DNA of 18,908 nt from Gemmatimonadales bacterium (GCA_025929805.1 JAICPP010000038.1:1-18908); one strand, 5' to 3'; positions 7,652 through 15,283 are shown, numbered from the stretch's first letter. A program made the numbers and translations. The notes: generated by a model not told the origin, from the letters alone.

Positions 7652-9165
7652 CTCGACCCCCGAGCTCCCAGGGGGTGCATTCGCGCAAGCAAGTAGCTCC
7701 GCAGGGTGGACCTCACCTGCATCCCATGCTCCCCCAGAGCAAGCCGGGGCATCAACCAGGCGGCCAGGAGCGCGCTGCCCAGTGCCGCCAACGTTCCCGC
7801 AACGAGCCCTATCAGGTGGGAGAGCCCGAGATAGCGGACAGCCGAGGTAGTAGCCAGCGTGGCCGCACCCACCAGCACACCCAGCCATACTGCGGGAAGC
7901 TGCGCCCGGACGAATCGGGACCAAGAGATCCGGGTCACACTGAGACTCAGCTGTGCCATACTCAAATAGTTGATGAAGAACGCCAGGAGCACCCCGAGGG
8001 CTACGCCGGTAAGCCCCTGGAAGTGTCCCACCCAAGCGCCCAGGAACACGAGTCCGGCAAAGAGCCACTGGCGCCAGGCGCGACGGTACACTTTCCCGGT
8101 CGCTCGGGAGAGCGAATCACTCATTCGATAGCAGGTCCGAAACATCATGCCGAGGGCAAGCACCTGGAATGGCGGGATGAGCCCCACCCAGCGTTGTCCA
8201 AACAACACCGGCACCAGATCCGGAGCCAGCAAGGCTGCGACGATACCGGCGGGCAGCGTAATCAGTGCCAGGAATGCCGTGCCCTGGAGATAGGCGGAGC
8301 CCAGCCGGCGCGCGTCGTCCTGTACCCGGGCCATCGTGGGGAAGAGCACCTTATCGAGCACATCGCCGATCAGCGAGGTGGGTAGGGCCATCAGCTGGTA
8401 TGCCCGGCTGTACTGGCCCAGGGCGACCGCTCCGAGCCAGCGTCCCACAACCAGGTTGTCGGTCTGGTTGGCCAGGATGACTCCGACCCGGGCAACGCTC
8501 TGGCCGACTCCGTAATGGATGAGGTCCAGAAAGCTGCCCCAGCTGGGCCGCGCCCGGAACAATGGGGGTGAAGCCCAAAGCAGGATCGCCGTCCGGAGAA
8601 CGACCTGAGCCAGCTGCGCGACCACCAGGGACCAGATCCCATACCCCATGAGGGCGAGGCCGACTCCGATGGCACCGTACCCGAGCCCATAGGCCAGCAC
8701 ATCCCGATTGGCGATCAGACGGAAACGCAACTCCCGTTGCAGGAGGCTCTCAGAGGCAGTCGCGAGCCCCGCGATCGGGAATACGAGCGCGAGCCAGCGA
8801 ACGACAGGCTCCAGGTGCTCCATCCGGAAGAACTGGGCGATTGCCGGAGCCACGGACCAAATTGCGGCAGCCATCAGAACGCCGAAGGTGGTCGATGCCA
8901 CGAACGCCGTGCTGATGTGGCGAGGCTCCAGTGCCGGGCGTTGCACCAGCGCCGGTCCCAGCCCGAGTTGAGAGAAGTTGAGGGAGAAGTTGATGACGAC
9001 CAGCGCGGCGCTCACGATTCCGAAGTCGGCGGGAGAAAGCAGCCGAGTGAGAACGACCAGTACAACCACTTTCAGCAGGGCAACCGCTCCATTGCCCCAA
9101 GCGGCCCATACCATGCCTCCCACGGTGCGATGAGTGAGGCTGGACTGGGGTTCCTTGGCAGTCAT
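7648..9165 (-). CDS. Wzx-type polysaccharide repeat-unit flippase (MOP superfamily)
   Basis: This 505-residue protein has about 12-14 hydrophobic segments over its whole length. The N-terminal pattern (GGMVWAAWG, TRLLSPADFG at 40-49, GLGPALVQRP at 68-77) and the central NQTDNLVVGRWLGAVALGQY segment are typical of lipopolysaccharide biosynthesis proteins of the WzxC/RfbX group (COG2244). These proteins move undecaprenyl-pyrophosphate-linked repeat units across the inner membrane. GAGG lies about 7 bases before ATG 9165. It follows the sulfotransferase gene by 36 bases and overlaps the downstream GT4 gene by 4 bases. Placing a sulfotransferase directly before the flippase is compatible with sulfation of the lipid-linked unit in the cytoplasm before flipping, since PAPS is cytoplasmic. 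Confidence 0.93.
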   Translation of the reverse strand: MTAKEPQSSLTHRTVGGMVWAAWGNGAVALLKVVVLVVLTRLLSPADFGIVSAALVVINFSLNFSQLGLGPALVQRPALEPRHISTAFVASTTFGVLMAAAIWSVAPAIAQFFRMEHLEPVVRWLALVFPIAGLATASESLLQRELRFRLIANRDVLAYGLGYGAIGVGLALMGYGIWSLVVAQLAQVVLRTAILLWASPPLFRARPSWGSFLDLIHYGVGQSVARVGVILANQTDNLVVGRWLGAVALGQYSRAYQLMALPTSLIGDVLDKVLFPTMARVQDDARRLGSAYLQGTAFLALITLPAGIVAALLAPDLVPVLFGQRWVGLIPPFQVLALGMMFRTCYRMSDSLSRATGKVYRRAWRQWLFAGLVFLGAWVGHFQGLTGVALGVLLAFFINYLSMAQLSLSVTRISWSRFVRAQLPAVWLGVLVGAATLATTSAVRYLGLSHLIGLVAGTLAALGSALLAAWLMPRLALGEHGMQVRSTLRSYLLARMHPLGARGSR

Positions 9166-9201
9166 CCCGGCCTCGCGGCTCGAGCGTGAGTACCGACTCA
9201 G

Positions 9202-10113
9202 TTACCGAGCCACCGTTTCTCGAACCCTCTCGCCGGCGGAAGACGGCTCATATCCGTACCGCTGGAGGTCCTCCCGCAGAAGGTCGTCCAGGAGAGCCTG
9301 CTGCGCGGGAGTCAGGTCGTCTCGCCACCGGTTGCTCATGTTCTTGATCGAGGCTGCCCCGATCTGCCGCTCGAACTCAGCCGATCGAGGCAACTCGGCG
9401 AACTCCAGCACTCGCCGGTAGGTGTCCAGCGGCTGCTCGCAAAAGGACTCGTACTTGACCTCGAAAAAGAGTTTCGGATCGAGGCCCTGGCGAGCCGCTT
9501 CGATGGCACGCATCTGGATTTTCCACTCGAGCGCCGCCAACGTGGCGAACGAACGGTCCGAAGCTTCCCACACCGCCTGATCTTCGGGTGACAGCAGGCC
9601 CGCTCGCCAATTGTGAGGACCCATCCGGCCCCGCCAGAAGTCTACGTGCAGGAGTGAACTGGCGACCGCGCGGCCGTCACGCAGAATGTGGATGAACTTG
9701 GCATCCTCGAAGATCTCGTTCAGAAAACCGATGCGAGACCACCCAGTGATCTTGACGAGCAATCGGTTGTGCTTCGCCGTAAGCATGGGCTCGAACGCAG
9801 CACGCACCTGTTTCTTGACCCGGGCAGTGACATCCGAGCGTACCAGATCGCGGCAGGGCTCCGCGAATCCATAAGCGTGTCTTTCCCAAAACCCGTACTG
9901 CTCACCAGGCCGGATCCACCGGCCCAGAAATCGCTTCAGCAGCGGGCTGCTGGCGGCGGCGACGGCTCGACGGTTCCACTCTGGTTTGTCGGGATATCTC
10001 TCGCAGACAGCCGACAGCCACATCAGGTTCGGATGCTTGGCCAGCAGGCGATGAAAGACGGTCGAGCCACATCGACCGGTGCCGATGATGATGATCGGTT
10101 TGATGATTTTCAT
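9202..10113 (-). CDS. PAPS-dependent sulfotransferase (Sulfotransfer_3-like)
   Basis: This 303-residue protein begins with IIIIGTGRCGSTVFHRLL; G12-x-GRCGST (13-18) is the P-loop that binds the 5'-phosphate of PAPS. HILRDGRAVASSLLH (142-156), with R145 and S152/S153, is the 3'-phosphate-binding segment, and YESF (221-224) is a usual later marker. There is no signal peptide or membrane segment, so it acts in the cytoplasm. I start it at ATG 10113 because the P-loop strand then begins at residue 3 and a GGGAGAG ribosome binding site lies upstream; the extension to 10455 is low-quality sequence. It is the first gene of the minus-strand polysaccharide operon and most likely sulfates a sugar of the repeat unit; a small-molecule or lipid acceptor cannot be excluded. 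Confidence 0.9.
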   Translation of the reverse strand: MKIIKPIIIIGTGRCGSTVFHRLLAKHPNLMWLSAVCERYPDKPEWNRRAVAAASSPLLKRFLGRWIRPGEQYGFWERHAYGFAEPCRDLVRSDVTARVKKQVRAAFEPMLTAKHNRLLVKITGWSRIGFLNEIFEDAKFIHILRDGRAVASSLLHVDFWRGRMGPHNWRAGLLSPEDQAVWEASDRSFATLAALEWKIQMRAIEAARQGLDPKLFFEVKYESFCEQPLDTYRRVLEFAELPRSAEFERQIGAASIKNMSNRWRDDLTPAQQALLDDLLREDLQRYGYEPSSAGERVRETVAR

Positions 10114-10455
10114 GCCTGGGCGCGTCTCTCCCTTAGACCTTCGTTCGATGGCTTCAACCGCGGACCTCGGTGAAGGCCTCGTAGGCGCAAATATGTCCGG
10201 TGCTGCTTTGCAGGATCCATGCCCCCCGTACAATAAGTGAACAGTGCATCTTTCACAGGTAAACCGTGACCTCCCCCCTCGGAAGCGACGGCGGGCTCTC
10301 AGCAATGGCCCGCGACTTGACCCAGTAAGGTGGCCGGGCAATCTATCACGGCGGCTCAGGTGGGGGCACTTCCCGGCGTGCCGCAGCGGCTGTGGCTTTC
10401 TTGCGACAGACTCGTTGTGCACGGACACTAGACCACACCGACAAAGGGTAAGCAT
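10114..10455. other. Divergent control region between two sulfotransferase genes
   Basis: These 342 bases lie between the start of the minus-strand polysaccharide operon and the plus-strand sulfotransferase/sulfate-transport run. No gene is credible here. A plus-strand promoter candidate at 10207-10234 and the overlapping dyads CTGC-TTT-GCAG (10203-10213) and GTGAA-N10-TTCAC (10237-10256) are visible. I found no convincing minus-strand promoter by eye, though the minus operon must start here or further upstream. Confidence 0.5.
10207..10234 (+). promoter_or_regulatory. Candidate sigma-70-type promoter for the sulfotransferase-rrf2 transcript
   Basis: TACAAT at 10229-10234 matches the -10 consensus at five of six positions. 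TTTGCA at 10207-10212 is a moderate -35 box with a 16-base spacer. Transcription would begin near 10241, leaving a leader of about 215 bases. The dyad GTGAA-N10-TTCAC (10237-10256) would straddle the start point, a usual place for a repressor. Prediction by eye only. Confidence 0.35.
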
Positions 10456-11361
10456 CTGCCGGTCAAGCCCAACTTCTTCATTGTAGGCGCGCCGAAGTGC
10501 GGGACAACGGCCCTATACGAATATCTTCGGCCGCATCCCAACATCTTTATGCCCGCGATCAAGGAGCCGCACTTCTTCGCCCAGGACCTGGGGAGCTACC
10601 CTCGGATCAAGACGCTGGAAGATTATCTGAGTCTCTTTGCCGAGTGCACCGAGGATCACCTGCGTGCCGGCGAGGCGTCGGTCTACTATCTGCGCTCCAC
10701 AACCGCCATCGCGAATATCCATCGGTTTAATCCTGACGCCAGGATCATCGCCATGTTCCGGAACCCGGTGGACATGGTGTATGCGCTGCACTCCCAGTTG
10801 CTGTATGTCGGCGAGGAAGTGATCAGTGATTTCGAGAAGGCGTGGCGGCTGCAGGAGCGGCGCAGCCAGGGTTTCGATCTGCCGCCCGGCTCCCGCGGAT
10901 CGTTCCTGCTCCACTACGAACAGTTCGGACACTTCGGTACCCAGGCACAGCGGCTGCTTTCGACCTTCCCGGCCACTCAGGTAAAGCTGATCCTGTACGA
11001 TGATTTCGCCGCCGATGCCCAGAAGGTGTACGATGAGGTCATAACCTTCCTCGGTATTCCCCACGACGGCCGCTCAAGCTTTCCCCGAATTAATGAAAGC
11101 AAGGGAGCCAGGGTCGGCTGGCTGCGAAGGTTCTCCCGGAAGCCGCCTCCGGTTCTTCGCACGGCAGTTCGCCGACTGAAAGAAGCGGTGGGCGAAGGTG
11201 GAATCAGTGCGGTGAAGAACAAGCTCGTCGAACTCAACACGATCCGCCAACCGCGCGCACCGCTCGATCCGGAGCTCCGGGCAGAGCTGGTACAGACCTT
11301 CCGCGACGAGGTGCTCCTGCTCTCCCGAGTGTTGAATCGCGATTTGAGTCACTGGCAGTAG
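10456..11361 (+). CDS. PAPS-dependent sulfotransferase, apparent CTG start
   Basis: This 301-residue protein has PNFFIVGAPKCGTTALYEYL with the 5'-phosphate P-loop GAPKCGTT at 11-18, KEPHFF (36-41) and GEASVYYL (72-79), as in heparan-sulfate-type sulfotransferases, then FRNPVDMVYALHSQ (101-114) binding the 3'-phosphate and LYDDF (180-184). The frame is open only from 10432 (after TAG 10429-10431) and has no ATG, GTG or TTG before ATG 10549, which would remove the P-loop. CTG 10456 is preceded by AAAGGG (10443-10448) with 7 bases between, and gives an N-terminus that lines up with the paralogue at 17292-18170, so I place the start there. The protein is cytoplasmic and likely sulfates a glycan. 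Eight bases separate it from the Rrf2 gene. A sequencing error at the start codon is the main alternative. Confidence 0.85.
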   Translation: MPVKPNFFIVGAPKCGTTALYEYLRPHPNIFMPAIKEPHFFAQDLGSYPRIKTLEDYLSLFAECTEDHLRAGEASVYYLRSTTAIANIHRFNPDARIIAMFRNPVDMVYALHSQLLYVGEEVISDFEKAWRLQERRSQGFDLPPGSRGSFLLHYEQFGHFGTQAQRLLSTFPATQVKLILYDDFAADAQKVYDEVITFLGIPHDGRSSFPRINESKGARVGWLRRFSRKPPPVLRTAVRRLKEAVGEGGISAVKNKLVELNTIRQPRAPLDPELRAELVQTFRDEVLLLSRVLNRDLSHWQ

Positions 11362-11369
11362 GAATCACC

Positions 11370-11819
11370 ATGCTCTCGAAGAAGGCCAAGTACGCCATCA
11401 AAGCTCTTCTCGCGCTGGCCGATCAGAACCGGGAGGAGCCGATGCGCATTGCCGATCTGGCTCGGGCAGAGCAGATCCCTCCAAAGTTTCTCGAGCTGAT
11501 CCTGCTCGGCCTCAAGAATCAGGGTCTGCTCCGAAGCCGCAAGGGCAAAGGAGGAGGCTACCTCCTGGCTCGAGATCCGTCCGAGATCTACCTGGGCCAA
11601 ATTGTTCGTATGTTCGATGGACCACTCGCCCCGGTTCCCTGCGCCAGCCAGACTGCCTATATGCCGTGTGTCGACTGCCGCAATGAGTCGGTGTGCGGTG
11701 TTCACCTGGCCATGAAGGAAGTCCGGGATGCCACCGCAAGGATTCTCGACGGCACCAGCCTGGCATCCTTGCGGACCAGAGTCCACCAGGCAGCCTTCCT
11801 AGCAGTCCCCCCTCGATAA
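11370..11819 (+). CDS. Rrf2-family transcriptional regulator with four-cysteine cluster
   Basis: This 149-residue protein begins MLSKKAKYAIKALLALA, the Rrf2 hallmark, followed by a winged helix-turn-helix (recognition helix about 37-53, wing RKGKGGGYLLARDPSEI at 57-73). The effector region has C91, C100, C103 and C109 plus H112. C103-x5-C109-x2-H112 has the spacing of IscR's C98-x5-C104-x2-H107, so an Fe-S cluster or a redox-sensitive thiol site is likely, though the first ligand is placed differently. Rrf2 members include CymR (cysteine regulon), IscR and NsrR. The gene lies between a sulfotransferase and a sulfate-import operon, so control of sulfate uptake or sulfation by iron-sulfur or cysteine status is a reasonable inference. 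AGGAA precedes ATG 11370 by about 5 bases. Confidence 0.92.
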   Translation: MLSKKAKYAIKALLALADQNREEPMRIADLARAEQIPPKFLELILLGLKNQGLLRSRKGKGGGYLLARDPSEIYLGQIVRMFDGPLAPVPCASQTAYMPCVDCRNESVCGVHLAMKEVRDATARILDGTSLASLRTRVHQAAFLAVPPR

Positions 11820-11888
11820 CGCCGCTCAACCCAGCCCGGCTTCCCGTAATACGCTGGCATGCTGTTTGCCTATTTACTCTATCGGATA

Positions 11889-11899
11889 AGTAGACTACT
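11889..11899. promoter_or_regulatory. Dyad AGTAG-A-CTACT, possible operator of the sulfate operon
   Basis: A perfect 5-bp inverted repeat with a one-base centre lies 70 bases before the porin start, in the only gap of the plus-strand run wide enough (150 bases) for a promoter. A weak TAGACT -10-like element (11891-11896) overlaps it, with TTGCCT (11866-11871) 19 bases upstream. The dyad would suit a dimeric repressor such as the adjacent Rrf2 protein, but it matches no operator consensus that I can name. Confidence 0.25.
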
Positions 11900-11900
11900 G

Positions 11901-11969
11901 TGTCCCGGGTCTCATCCCCAAGGTGAGATCAGAACCCATGAGAGACCTAACCCAGTGTCAGGGAGAGAC
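11901..11969 (+). promoter_or_regulatory. Structured leader before the porin gene with competing hairpins
   Basis: The element GGTCTCA (11908-11914) can pair with TGAGATC (11924-11930, one G-U pair, 9-base loop), or with ATGAGAGACC (11938-11947, GGTCT/AGACC plus CAT/ATG with a two-base bulge). Its GTCTC can also pair with GAGAC (11965-11969) inside the ribosome binding site GGGAGAGAC. These pairings exclude each other, so the leader could switch between an exposed and a hidden ribosome binding site. It resembles no riboswitch class that I recognise (no SAM-I core). Confidence 0.25.
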
Positions 11970-13358
11970 ATGATGAAAACGCTGGTATGGTGGGCAGCCG
12001 GGGCCATTGGGCTGACCAACGTCAGTGCCCCTCAACATCTGTGGGCCCAGAACGGCGGCGGATCGGGTGACTCACCACCCACTCTGGAAGCTCGGGTGGA
12101 TGCGCTTGACCAGGAGATCCGGGTTCTCCAAAGGCTCCGGGAGATCGCGGCGGACAGCGCCGCAGCCGCAGCGAAGGATCGCCCGGTGGCCACCGCCAAC
12201 GGCAAAGACGGATTCAGCATCAAGTCGGTCGATGGCAAGTACACCATCAGATTCCGGGGCTACTTCCAGAGCGACGGCCGATTCTTCCCCAGCAGCGCTG
12301 CGGTACCCACGGTAGACAATCTGCTCATCCGACGGGCTCGTCCCATCATCGAGGCAGCGGTTGGGCGGTACTTCGAATTTCGGTTGATGCCCGACTTCGG
12401 TGGCACGTCCCCCACCATCTTCGATGCGTACTGGGATGGCAAGTTCGCCCCGGAGTTCACCGTCAGAGCCGGCAAGTTCAAGCCGCCGGTCGGGCTCGAG
12501 CGGCTTCAATCAGCTACTGACGTCGTTTTTGCCGAGCGCGGCCTGCCGACCAACCTGGTCCCCAGTCGCGACATCGGCCTCCAGTTCTCAGGAGACGTCT
12601 CAGAAGGTCTGTTCGCCTATCAGGTCGGCATCTTCAATGGTGTCCCGGACCTCGCCAACGGCGGCGACGACCTCAGCGACGCCAAAGACTTTGCCGCCCG
12701 GGTTTTCGTCCAACCGTTCCGGGTAGGCGCTTTCCGGCCGTTCGGCTTTGGCATTGCCGCCAGCACCGGCATCGAACGCGGTTCAACCACTGCGTCAGGC
12801 CTTCCGACATACCGGACCCCCGGTCAGCAGGCCCTTTTCCGCTACAACAGCAGTGCGACAACTCCGGCCAGCAACGCGTACGCCGACGGGAAGCGGACCC
12901 GCATCTCGCCTCAGGGCTACTACTACACCGGCCCGCTCGGGCTGCTGGGTGAGTATGTGGTTTCACGCAATGAAGTGACCCGCGCCGGCGAAACTGCGGA
13001 ATTGGAACACACAGCCTGGCAGGCCGTGGGCTCGTTCTTTCTGCCGGGCGAGAAGGCCGGCTACCGAACCCCGGCGCCCCGACGGCCTTTCGACCTGACC
13101 GACGGCGGGCTCGGAGCGGTCGAGCTGGTGGCGCGCTACGGTGAACTGAGCTTGGACCAGGCGTCATTTCCGGTATACGCCACCATCACCTCCAGCGCGC
13201 AGGAGGCCAGGGCCTGGGGTGTTGGCGTCAACTGGCACTTCACTCGAGCGGTAAGAGTCGGGGTGGACTATGAGCGGACTGCCTTCACGGGCGGTGCGGC
13301 CACCGGCGACCGGGAGCCGGAAAACGCAGTCATCGGAAGATTCCAGAGCTCGTTCTAG
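11970..13358 (+). CDS. OprO/OprP-like outer-membrane porin
   Basis: This 462-residue protein has a signal peptide ending at about LWA-QN (residue 26), then a short coiled-coil-like helix (LEARVDALDQEIRVLQRL, 39-56) and a beta-barrel region from about 88. NLLIRRARPIIEAAVG (117-132), FRLMPDF (137-143) and AGKFKPPVGLERLQS (167-181) are hallmarks of the phosphate-selective porin O and P family (PF07396). The chain ends in a C-terminal Phe, the usual outer-membrane insertion signal. GGGAGAG (11961-11967) fixes the start at ATG 11970 (ATG 11973 is the next codon); the open frame back to 11859 is leader. Placement ahead of sbp-cysTWA suggests an anion channel that admits sulfate to the periplasm; family members are known for phosphate and pyrophosphate, so the substrate is inferred. 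Confidence 0.9.
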   Translation: MMKTLVWWAAGAIGLTNVSAPQHLWAQNGGGSGDSPPTLEARVDALDQEIRVLQRLREIAADSAAAAAKDRPVATANGKDGFSIKSVDGKYTIRFRGYFQSDGRFFPSSAAVPTVDNLLIRRARPIIEAAVGRYFEFRLMPDFGGTSPTIFDAYWDGKFAPEFTVRAGKFKPPVGLERLQSATDVVFAERGLPTNLVPSRDIGLQFSGDVSEGLFAYQVGIFNGVPDLANGGDDLSDAKDFAARVFVQPFRVGAFRPFGFGIAASTGIERGSTTASGLPTYRTPGQQALFRYNSSATTPASNAYADGKRTRISPQGYYYTGPLGLLGEYVVSRNEVTRAGETAELEHTAWQAVGSFFLPGEKAGYRTPAPRRPFDLTDGGLGAVELVARYGELSLDQASFPVYATITSSAQEARAWGVGVNWHFTRAVRVGVDYERTAFTGGAATGDREPENAVIGRFQSSF

Positions 13359-13408
13359 GGTGCCATCGTGATCAGGGCATAGTCGGACACTTCAAAGGAA
13401 TTGCATTG

Positions 13409-14419
13409 ATGAAAACCCTCGCACTCACCTTGCTCGTTGCCGGAGTCGTGGCCCCGTTAACCCGACAGCCCGCGGCCAAGCCGGTAACGCTGCTCAACGT
13501 CTCCTACGACCCGACCCGCGAGCTCTACGAGGACTTCAACAAGGAGTTTGCCACCTACTGGAAGGGGAAGACCGGCCAGGACGTGAGGATCCGCCAATCC
13601 CACGGCGGCTCGGGCAAGCAGGCCCGCTCGGTGATCGACGGGCTCGAGGCCGACGTGGTCACCCTGGCCCTGGCCTACGATATCGACCAGATCGCGGAAA
13701 AGGGCGGCACCCTTCCCGGCAACTGGCAGAGTCGCCTGCCGAACAACAGCTCTCCCTACACCTCCACCATCGTGCTGCTGGTGCGCAAGGGCAACCCCAA
13801 GGGGATTCGCGACTGGGGCGACCTCACCCAGCCGGGAGTGTCCGTGATCACGCCGAACCCGAAGACGTCGGGCGGAGCGCGCTGGAATTACCTGGCCGCA
13901 TGGGCCTGGGCCTTACGCCAGCGTGGAGGAAACGAAGCCAAGGCCCGGGATTTCGTGAGCCGCCTGTACCGGAACGTGCCGGTTCTCGATGCCGGCGCCC
14001 GCGGCTCCACTACGACGTTCGTGGAGCGGGGAATCGGAGACGTACTGATCGCGTGGGAAAACGAGGCGTTGCTCGCCATCAAAGAGCTGGGGCCGGGAAA
14101 GTTCCAGGTCGTCGCCCCCTCGATCAGCATCCTGGCCGAGCCGCCTGTGGCCCTGGTGGACAAGGTGGCGGGGAAGCACGGGACCAAGGAAGTGGCTCAG
14201 GCGTACCTCGAATACCTCTATACCGACGCGGGTCAGGAGATCGTAGCGCGGCACTTCTACCGGCCCCGTTCGCAGGCAACCGCCGCCAAGTATGCGGCTC
14301 AGTTCCCCAAGATGAACCTGGTTGCGATCGATGAAGTGTTCGGCGGCTGGAAGAAGGCTCATGCCACCCATTTCGCCGATGGTGCGCTGTTCGATCAGAT
14401 CTATCAGCCCGGCCGTTAG
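13409..14419 (+). CDS. sbp: Sulfate ABC transporter substrate-binding protein
   Basis: This 336-residue periplasmic protein has an N-terminal signal sequence (hydrophobic 3-16). It carries VSYDPTREL (31-39), SHGGSGKQARSV (64-75) and TPNPKTSGGARWNYLAAWA (148-166), the sulfate/thiosulfate-binding signatures of Sbp and CysP. It captures sulfate in the periplasm and delivers it to CysT/CysW. AAAGGA (13394-13399) stands 9 bases before ATG 13409; a TTG codon at 13406 directly before it is a less likely start. It follows the porin by 50 bases and precedes cysT by 32, in one transcript. Thiosulfate may also be carried; Sbp and CysP are not easily separated by sequence reading. Confidence 0.95.
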   Translation: MKTLALTLLVAGVVAPLTRQPAAKPVTLLNVSYDPTRELYEDFNKEFATYWKGKTGQDVRIRQSHGGSGKQARSVIDGLEADVVTLALAYDIDQIAEKGGTLPGNWQSRLPNNSSPYTSTIVLLVRKGNPKGIRDWGDLTQPGVSVITPNPKTSGGARWNYLAAWAWALRQRGGNEAKARDFVSRLYRNVPVLDAGARGSTTTFVERGIGDVLIAWENEALLAIKELGPGKFQVVAPSISILAEPPVALVDKVAGKHGTKEVAQAYLEYLYTDAGQEIVARHFYRPRSQATAAKYAAQFPKMNLVAIDEVFGGWKKAHATHFADGALFDQIYQPGR

Positions 14420-14451
14420 CCGGACTCCGCGAACGCCGTCGAGGGAATGAC

Positions 14452-15279
14452 ATGCCAAGCAAGACACGGGGAGTATTGCCAGGGTTTGGTCTCTCGCTGG
14501 GAATCACGTGCACCTATCTGAGCCTCATGGTGCTGCTGCCGCTGGCGACGGTCTTTGTCCGTACCGCGGACCTTTCCTGGTCGGCCTTCTGGTCCACGGT
14601 CACCGATCCCCGCGTGGTGGCCTCGTACCGGGTGACGTTCGGCGCGTCGTTCGCGGCCGCCCTCGTTAACACCGTTTTTGGCCTGCTGGTGGCATGGGTG
14701 CTGGTGCGCTACCAGTTTCCCGGACGACGGCTGGTCGACGCCCTGGTGGACCTGCCGTTCGCCCTGCCCACCGCCGTGGCCGGCATCTCGCTCACCACAC
14801 TATACGCGTCCAACGGGTGGATCGGCGGCTATCTGGATCCCTTTGGGATCAAGATTTCCTATACCTGGGTCGGAATCACCGTCGCCCTGATCTTCATCGG
14901 ACTGCCATTCGTGGTTCGGACGGTTCAGCCGGTGCTCGACGATCTCGAGGTGGAGGTCGAGGAGGCGGCGGCAAGCCTGGGCGCGAAACGCTGGCAAACC
15001 TTTACCCGCGTGGTCTTCCCTACCGTGGCGCCCGCGCTCCTGACCGGCTTTGCCCTGGCGTTTGCCCGGGCCATTGGCGAATACGGCTCCGTCGTTTTCA
15101 TCTCCGGCAACATGCCGATGAAGACCGAGATCGTTCCGCTGCTCATCATCACCAAGCTGGAGCAGTATGACTACGCCGGGGCCACGTCGGTGGCCCTGGT
15201 CATGCTGATCGCATCCTTCATGCTGTTGCTGGCGATCAACCTGCTTCAGTGGGCGGCGCGGCGGCGCCTGGCGGCGTGA
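14452..15279 (+). CDS. cysT: Sulfate ABC transporter permease CysT (CysU)
   Basis: This 275-residue inner-membrane protein has about six hydrophobic segments. DLPFALPTAVAGISL (100-114) is typical of CysT, and the cytoplasmic EAA loop EEAAASLGAKRWQTFTRVVFP (170-190) contacts the CysA ATPase. ARAIGEYGSVVFISGNMP (205-222) is the matching late family motif. GAGGGA (14441-14446) lies 5 bases before ATG 14452. It forms the heterodimeric channel with CysW, whose gene begins 4 bases after its stop. Confidence 0.95.
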   Translation: MPSKTRGVLPGFGLSLGITCTYLSLMVLLPLATVFVRTADLSWSAFWSTVTDPRVVASYRVTFGASFAAALVNTVFGLLVAWVLVRYQFPGRRLVDALVDLPFALPTAVAGISLTTLYASNGWIGGYLDPFGIKISYTWVGITVALIFIGLPFVVRTVQPVLDDLEVEVEEAAASLGAKRWQTFTRVVFPTVAPALLTGFALAFARAIGEYGSVVFISGNMPMKTEIVPLLIITKLEQYDYAGATSVALVMLIASFMLLLAINLLQWAARRRLAA

Positions 15280-15283
15280 GGCC

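Noticed and set aside
7652..8068. N-terminal extension of the GT4 glycosyltransferase (139 codons)
   Set aside because: It lies inside the flippase gene in another frame, and the extra residues are unlike any glycosyltransferase domain.
10114..10455. N-terminal extension of the first sulfotransferase (114 codons)
   Set aside because: The extension is Arg/Cys-rich without family likeness and covers the promoter region; ATG 10113 has a good ribosome binding site and starts at the P-loop strand.
11859..11969. Upstream start for the porin adding 37 residues
   Set aside because: It would bury the signal peptide; GGGAGAG directly before ATG 11970 fixes the start.
14409..14423. Hairpin CCGGC-CGTTA-GCCGG at the sbp stop codon
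   Set aside because: A 5-bp GC stem is expected by chance in this base composition, and there is no T tract; at most it protects mRNA ends.
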